Shown one piece after another: positions 60,255 through 64,000 of a stretch of 64,000 nucleotides of DNA. The position numbers and the translations under genes were made by a program. The notes under the pieces are model-generated. The model worked only from the letters and a program-made list of their open reading frames with translations, made no database searches and had not been told where the DNA came from. This stretch comes from Eremophila alpestris peregrina. Lineage: Eukaryota > Chordata > Aves > Passeriformes > Alaudidae. Within the stretch, counting starts at the first letter, position 1. Each line of letters starts with the position of its first letter. The stretch lies in assembly GCA_009792885.1 (NCBI GenBank), contig WMCF01000029.1, positions 7,479,499 to 7,543,498 of the forward strand, written 5' to 3'.

Positions 60255-61930
60255 GGTAAGTTGGATGTATTCAAGTTGACAGTTTCTGATGGAACTCATC
60301 CTAGACTACTTGCAGTAGTAGCTGAAGCAATTTCTGAAGCATTGGCAATTACCTTTGGAAACCCAGGGATGATGGGGGAGAGGTCCAGGTGGTCTGGAGA
60401 TGCACATGATGCTGGATCTCTTTTTAGACAGGAGAAAAAGAAGACCTGAGGAATCCTAGACAGAGGAGTTTCATTAACATCAGCAGGATACAAGACCAAA
60501 CTGTTGAACAGCCATCTTAAGAATAGTAAGAAGGTAAAAACATTCCATGTTCTTTTGTGAGGTACAAGTATCAGGGCAAGTTCCCTGCTTTTTTCCATAG
60601 TTAAGTAGATAAGAGAAAATCCAAGTGCTGTCATATATCTGACTTTAGTGAGGCTTTGAACCAAACTCTGTGTAGCATTCTGATTAATAATCTAATGAGG
60701 TAGAAATAGAAATCCACTGTAAAACTGTTGGAAACAACCTGCTCAGCATTCAGCTGCCAGAATGAGGAGCTGGTTCAGATGGGGTTCAGCAAATCCTTCC
60801 ATCCCTGTGGGCACAGCTTTCATGGACAGTCTGAGAGAGCAGTGAGCATTCTTATAACACATCTGGATGATAACAACCTGAAACTGCTCCTAAATCCTTT
60901 CTTTGAGACAGACTGGAATTCAGAATTCATTGAAGAAATAACCTGAGATCAATTACATGATTCAGTAAACGCAAAAGCAGACAAAGAATAAATCAGATGC
61001 AAAACATTAAATGAAGAAGAACTGCTTGGCAGCAATAATGCAAAGAATGAATGGGGAATTGTGAAGGGCTGCAAGCTGAGTGTGTCACCACTGTGATGCT
61101 GTTTCAAAAAAAGCAAACATTGTTCTGCAATATATTCATAGGCTTGCCAATATCAGATGTATTAATGTGACCTCCTCTGAGGCAGGAGTAAGGCACTTGC
61201 TTTTTGACTCTGCTCTTAGGAGGAAAACACTGAAAACTTAATGTACAGCAAATCTGGAATGTTTACAAAAAATAGACAGATGGGGTTTAAACCTAGAAAA
61301 GGGAAGAAAAGAAACATCAGCTTTCAAATAGGTGAAAAGCTGCTGAAACATAACGAGTTCCCCAGGACCACTGGGTGTAGGGTCAGAGATACAAAGTGCT
61401 TTGTGTGCAGCAAAAGTGACAGACACAGGTCAGTGCAAAATTCATCATTTTGTCTGCAATCCCCCAGCACATTGAAGCAGTCATGAACTGTGGTTTGTGC
61501 TGAGGTACATGTGCATGTACTGTGTTTTGGAGATTTTTAAATGCAAGTCTGAAGAATGCCTGTGGGAGGTTCAGTTGTATTTGTCTGGACACTCTGGTTG
61601 AGAATGGACTAAATCATACAGAACATTTTTTATGAAATAAGAGCTGGGTTTTTCTCTACAGCCTTACCTGGTTCTTACCAGGTCAGGTACAGTCTTGCTA
61701 GGTCATTTGTTGTCATCCAGTAAGGGATGTGAGTCCCCAGCAAAGATGGTGATGAGCAGGGCAGCACCTCCAGAACAATTCCTGTGACTCACAGCTTGCT
61801 CCTAGTGGCTTCTTGGGAAAAAGGAATGGACCTTTGCTTGGGTGAATTGTCCTTCAGGCTGCCAATCAAGCTCCAATGGCCTAGATGGTCTCTTGACATC
61901 TCTTACAGCCTCTAATTCTATGATTCTCTG
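60255..61930 (+). mobile_element. Decayed CR1 LINE with reverse-transcriptase remnants, sense
   Basis: Fragments appear in the order expected of CR1 ORF2. At 60,290-60,385, GGAACTCATCCTAGACTACT and GAAGCAATTTCTGAAGCATTG match the segment coding HPR.L...LAEAISEPLAIIF. At 60,600-60,710 comes the stretch coding I-S-D-F-S-E-A, the relic of the LDFSKAFD core of the polymerase. At 61,065-61,150, GATGCTGTTTCAAAAAAAGC follows, and at 61,320-61,360 CTTTCAAATAGGTGAAAAGC. The 3' end is at 61,880-61,930, with GGCCTAGATGGTCTC and TCTAATTCTATGATTCT. Stops and frameshifts are frequent, so it is dead. A 200-bp stretch at about 61,440-61,640 has no clear match and may be an insertion or strong decay. The divergence points to an old insertion. 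Confidence 0.8.
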
Positions 61931-63930
61931 GTTATTTAAATGTCATTTTCTGTTGTCATACTTGGAGGCTAAAACAGCAAGTTCTATTTAGACTTCATGG
62001 TTCATTGACTAAAAAACCCGTTCTGGTCTGTTGGTTTACTGTGGCTGATAAAGATGTATCTGGTCAGTACTTGAAAAAGAATGTTTTTTCATAATTCAGG
62101 TTAAAACAATTCTTTATTTCTATGTATTTCCCTAAAACAGAAACTTGGAGAAGTTTAGAATACTAACAAAATTATGTTTACATATTGCTACAGTTGATGA
62201 GATAAAAGTGAAATATGAACCTGTATGGTAAGGTAATTAAATCTCTTGCATGTACCTTTTCCATATTACTGAAAAAACCCAAATGTTGCATCTTAAGGCA
62301 AACTGTGACTGTAGCAAGTAATTTTTAATGGTTGACTTACATTAATGTCTAAAATTAGTGTTCAGCTAAAAATACCTAAAGGCTGTTCCATACCAGAGGT
62401 ATCACTCAGGAGCTGGGCTCTGCAATCCCTGTGACTGCCCCGTTTCTCTCGTGCTGCTTTGGCACTGGAAGGAGCAGTTACTCAGCTGTGTGTCCTGGTG
62501 AGGGTCTCACTGCACCAAAACACTTCAGGGATTCTGACTGCTTGAGAGTCTTTACTGAGACCTGCTGTAGGCTCCTTGAGTTCTGCAGTGAGCTTTTAGG
62601 AACAGCTAAACACATTTTGCTTCCTCAGGACCAATCTGCCTGGGTTAGCTGCATTCCTGCATGTTCAGGCAGATGTACAGATAAGATGTGTAGGGCAAGC
62701 TTGTATTTGATTGCTGCTTTTTCAAGTATACTGGACTGAAATATGTGAGTTGAACTCCCTCATGTGAATGATGTAACATGAATTATCTGTCTAGTTACAT
62801 TACAAAAATATTCCTTGTAGCAGCTTGCAGGCTGTTAAAGCACAGAGTAGAAATCTTTCCTTAGAAGTGACATTAAATCTTTTTTTTTTTTTTTTTACTT
62901 ACTGTTTTAATTTAACAGTAAACAAGATTACAGAATGATTGCCTTCAGACTCCAGCCTAGAATATTTTGAGGAGAGGGAGAATATGATTAGAGGTCACAA
63001 TCTGAGAAGCTGGGTGATGTTCTCAGAGAATGACTGCATTAGAGTACATGGAAAAAGTGCATCTCTCTGTGGGATTGTGTGCTTCCCTCAGACATAGACT
63101 ACATAAAGTAAAAGGGCTTTTAGCTTAGTGTAGGCAGAGCAATTAAGATTCCCCTAGGGGGAGGTATATAATTATTTTGGAAAATAAGAAGCCTCATCAA
63201 GAAATTTCTTACACCTCGGCTGATTTCTGAGTGGTGAGAGAATTTTCCAGTATTTCTGGTTCCTATCTTGAGTCTTCTAAGGGGCACAATCCTACAGAAA
63301 TGGAGAAGGTGTCTCGCAAGAAAGTATTAAAAGCATAGATAAGAGTAGCAAAGAAGCTACATAGCTGGTAGAATATAAAAACAGAAACAGCTTTATGCAC
63401 ATTGGGGTGCAGGCAAGCTCCTTGCCTTTCACTGACATCAAGATTTGATTCAAAGCTGAGTTGCAGCAGTGGGAGAAATTTGTTGTTAGTGAATTGTTGA
63501 AGTGTTTGTTTTGTTATTAATGAAAAAAAAAATCGAGATAAGCAAAAACACTTCCTGGAAAAAGGTGGAATATAAATATATAGAGGTTCACAGGACTTCC
63601 TCTCTCAAATGACGTAGTTGAAGTGCTGCTGTAGAAGATAATTGCCTGATATGTAGCTGTTCCTGGAATATTACACATTTCTCACTTTAAATAGTAAGAG
63701 TGAAATGGTGCCCAAGGATACAGATTCTTGGAAACTGCAGTACACCAAGCCCCAAGCTGGAATTGCCCCTCACACTCCGGCCATTGGCAGGTTTTGAGGC
63801 CATGCCAGATGTTCAGCCATTTGGTGAGGCAGTTCCTTGAAGCCCCTCCTGGTACTGCCCCTGCTCATCTCTGGCTGTCCCTGTATGGTGGTCCATGCCT
63901 GCTCCACTGGGGCAGGATCTGTAGTGTGGC
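61931..63930. other. Intronic or intergenic AT-rich DNA, nothing firm
   Basis: No exon with good splice sites in phase 0 and no recognisable repeat apart from a T run. A 102-codon plus-strand frame at 62,431-62,739 has no recognisable domain. GC content rises after about 63.72 kb toward the window end. Confidence 0.4.
62880..62896. repeat. T17 homopolymer
   Basis: A run of 17 T residues. Simple slippage or the antisense poly(A) of an unrecognised retroelement. Confidence 0.9.
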
Positions 63931-64000
63931 TGTCAGTGCCCTGCCATGGCCATGCTTTGTGTCCGTGTGTCAGTGCCCTGCCATGGCCATGCTTTGTGTC
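63931..64000. repeat. 37-bp tandem repeat, cut by the window end
   Basis: TGTCAGTGCCCTGCCATGGC begins at 63,931 and again at 63,968, with CATGCTTTGTGTC following in both. The second copy is identical as far as the window shows, and the period is 37 bp. The high identity suggests a young or actively homogenised minisatellite that may extend beyond 64,000. Confidence 0.85.

Noticed and set aside
1..64000. CRISPR arrays, operons, phage, integrases or other prokaryotic systems, and recognisable endogenous retroviruses
   Set aside because: No spaced direct repeats, no dense gene order and no retroviral motifs were seen. The sequence is clearly vertebrate nuclear DNA.

Overview
The window is nuclear DNA from an amniote vertebrate, most likely a bird. 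It is AT-rich, with almost no long open frames and short exons separated by very long introns. It has a classic CpG island and several copies of CR1, the dominant LINE of birds and other sauropsids, one ending in the typical avian 3' tail (CATTCTATGA). There are no operons, ribosome binding sites, CRISPR arrays, tRNAs or prokaryotic genes that I can support. Nearly all open frames of 60 to 200 codons here look like chance openings.

Layout. From 1 to about 18.07 kb is upstream intergenic DNA with one antisense CR1 tail, a perfect 17-bp foldback hairpin and low-complexity tracts. From 18.07 to 19.66 kb lies a strong CpG island. It contains a purine-rich minisatellite of 49 to 55 bp units and the first coding exon of a plus-strand gene. 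That exon ends at 19,211 with a GTGAGT donor. A second coding exon lies at 28,073-28,205 and a third at 55,097-55,198. All three join in phase to give a 110-residue open N-terminal segment, and the gene continues beyond the window. Introns 1 and 2 are about 8.9 and 26.9 kb, so this is the 5' end of a large gene. I do not recognise the family. The peptide is basic and Ser-rich, with an RSKSLDS motif typical of basophilic-kinase or 14-3-3 sites.

Intron 2 holds a plus-strand CR1 tail at 30.8-31.0 kb, an older amniote-type repeat at 31.7 kb, a second small CpG island at 42.54-42.83 kb (possible alternative or antisense promoter) and an old CR1 tail at 49.3 kb. It also holds a possible in-phase cassette exon at 46.0 kb and several coding-looking segments on the minus strand (31.9, 48.4-48.8, 53.0-53.2 and 54.1-54.4 kb). 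The last 9 kb, presumably intron 3, carries a decayed plus-strand CR1 about 1.7 kb long (60.26-61.93 kb) that still shows reverse-transcriptase remnants. The window ends inside a 37-bp tandem repeat.

The most useful results are the unnamed multi-exon gene, the structure of its promoter, and a set of unproven exon-like antisense segments. I found no clearly new biological system. Pseudo-exons with passable splice sites are common in long AT-rich introns, so every candidate beyond the three main exons is given low confidence.
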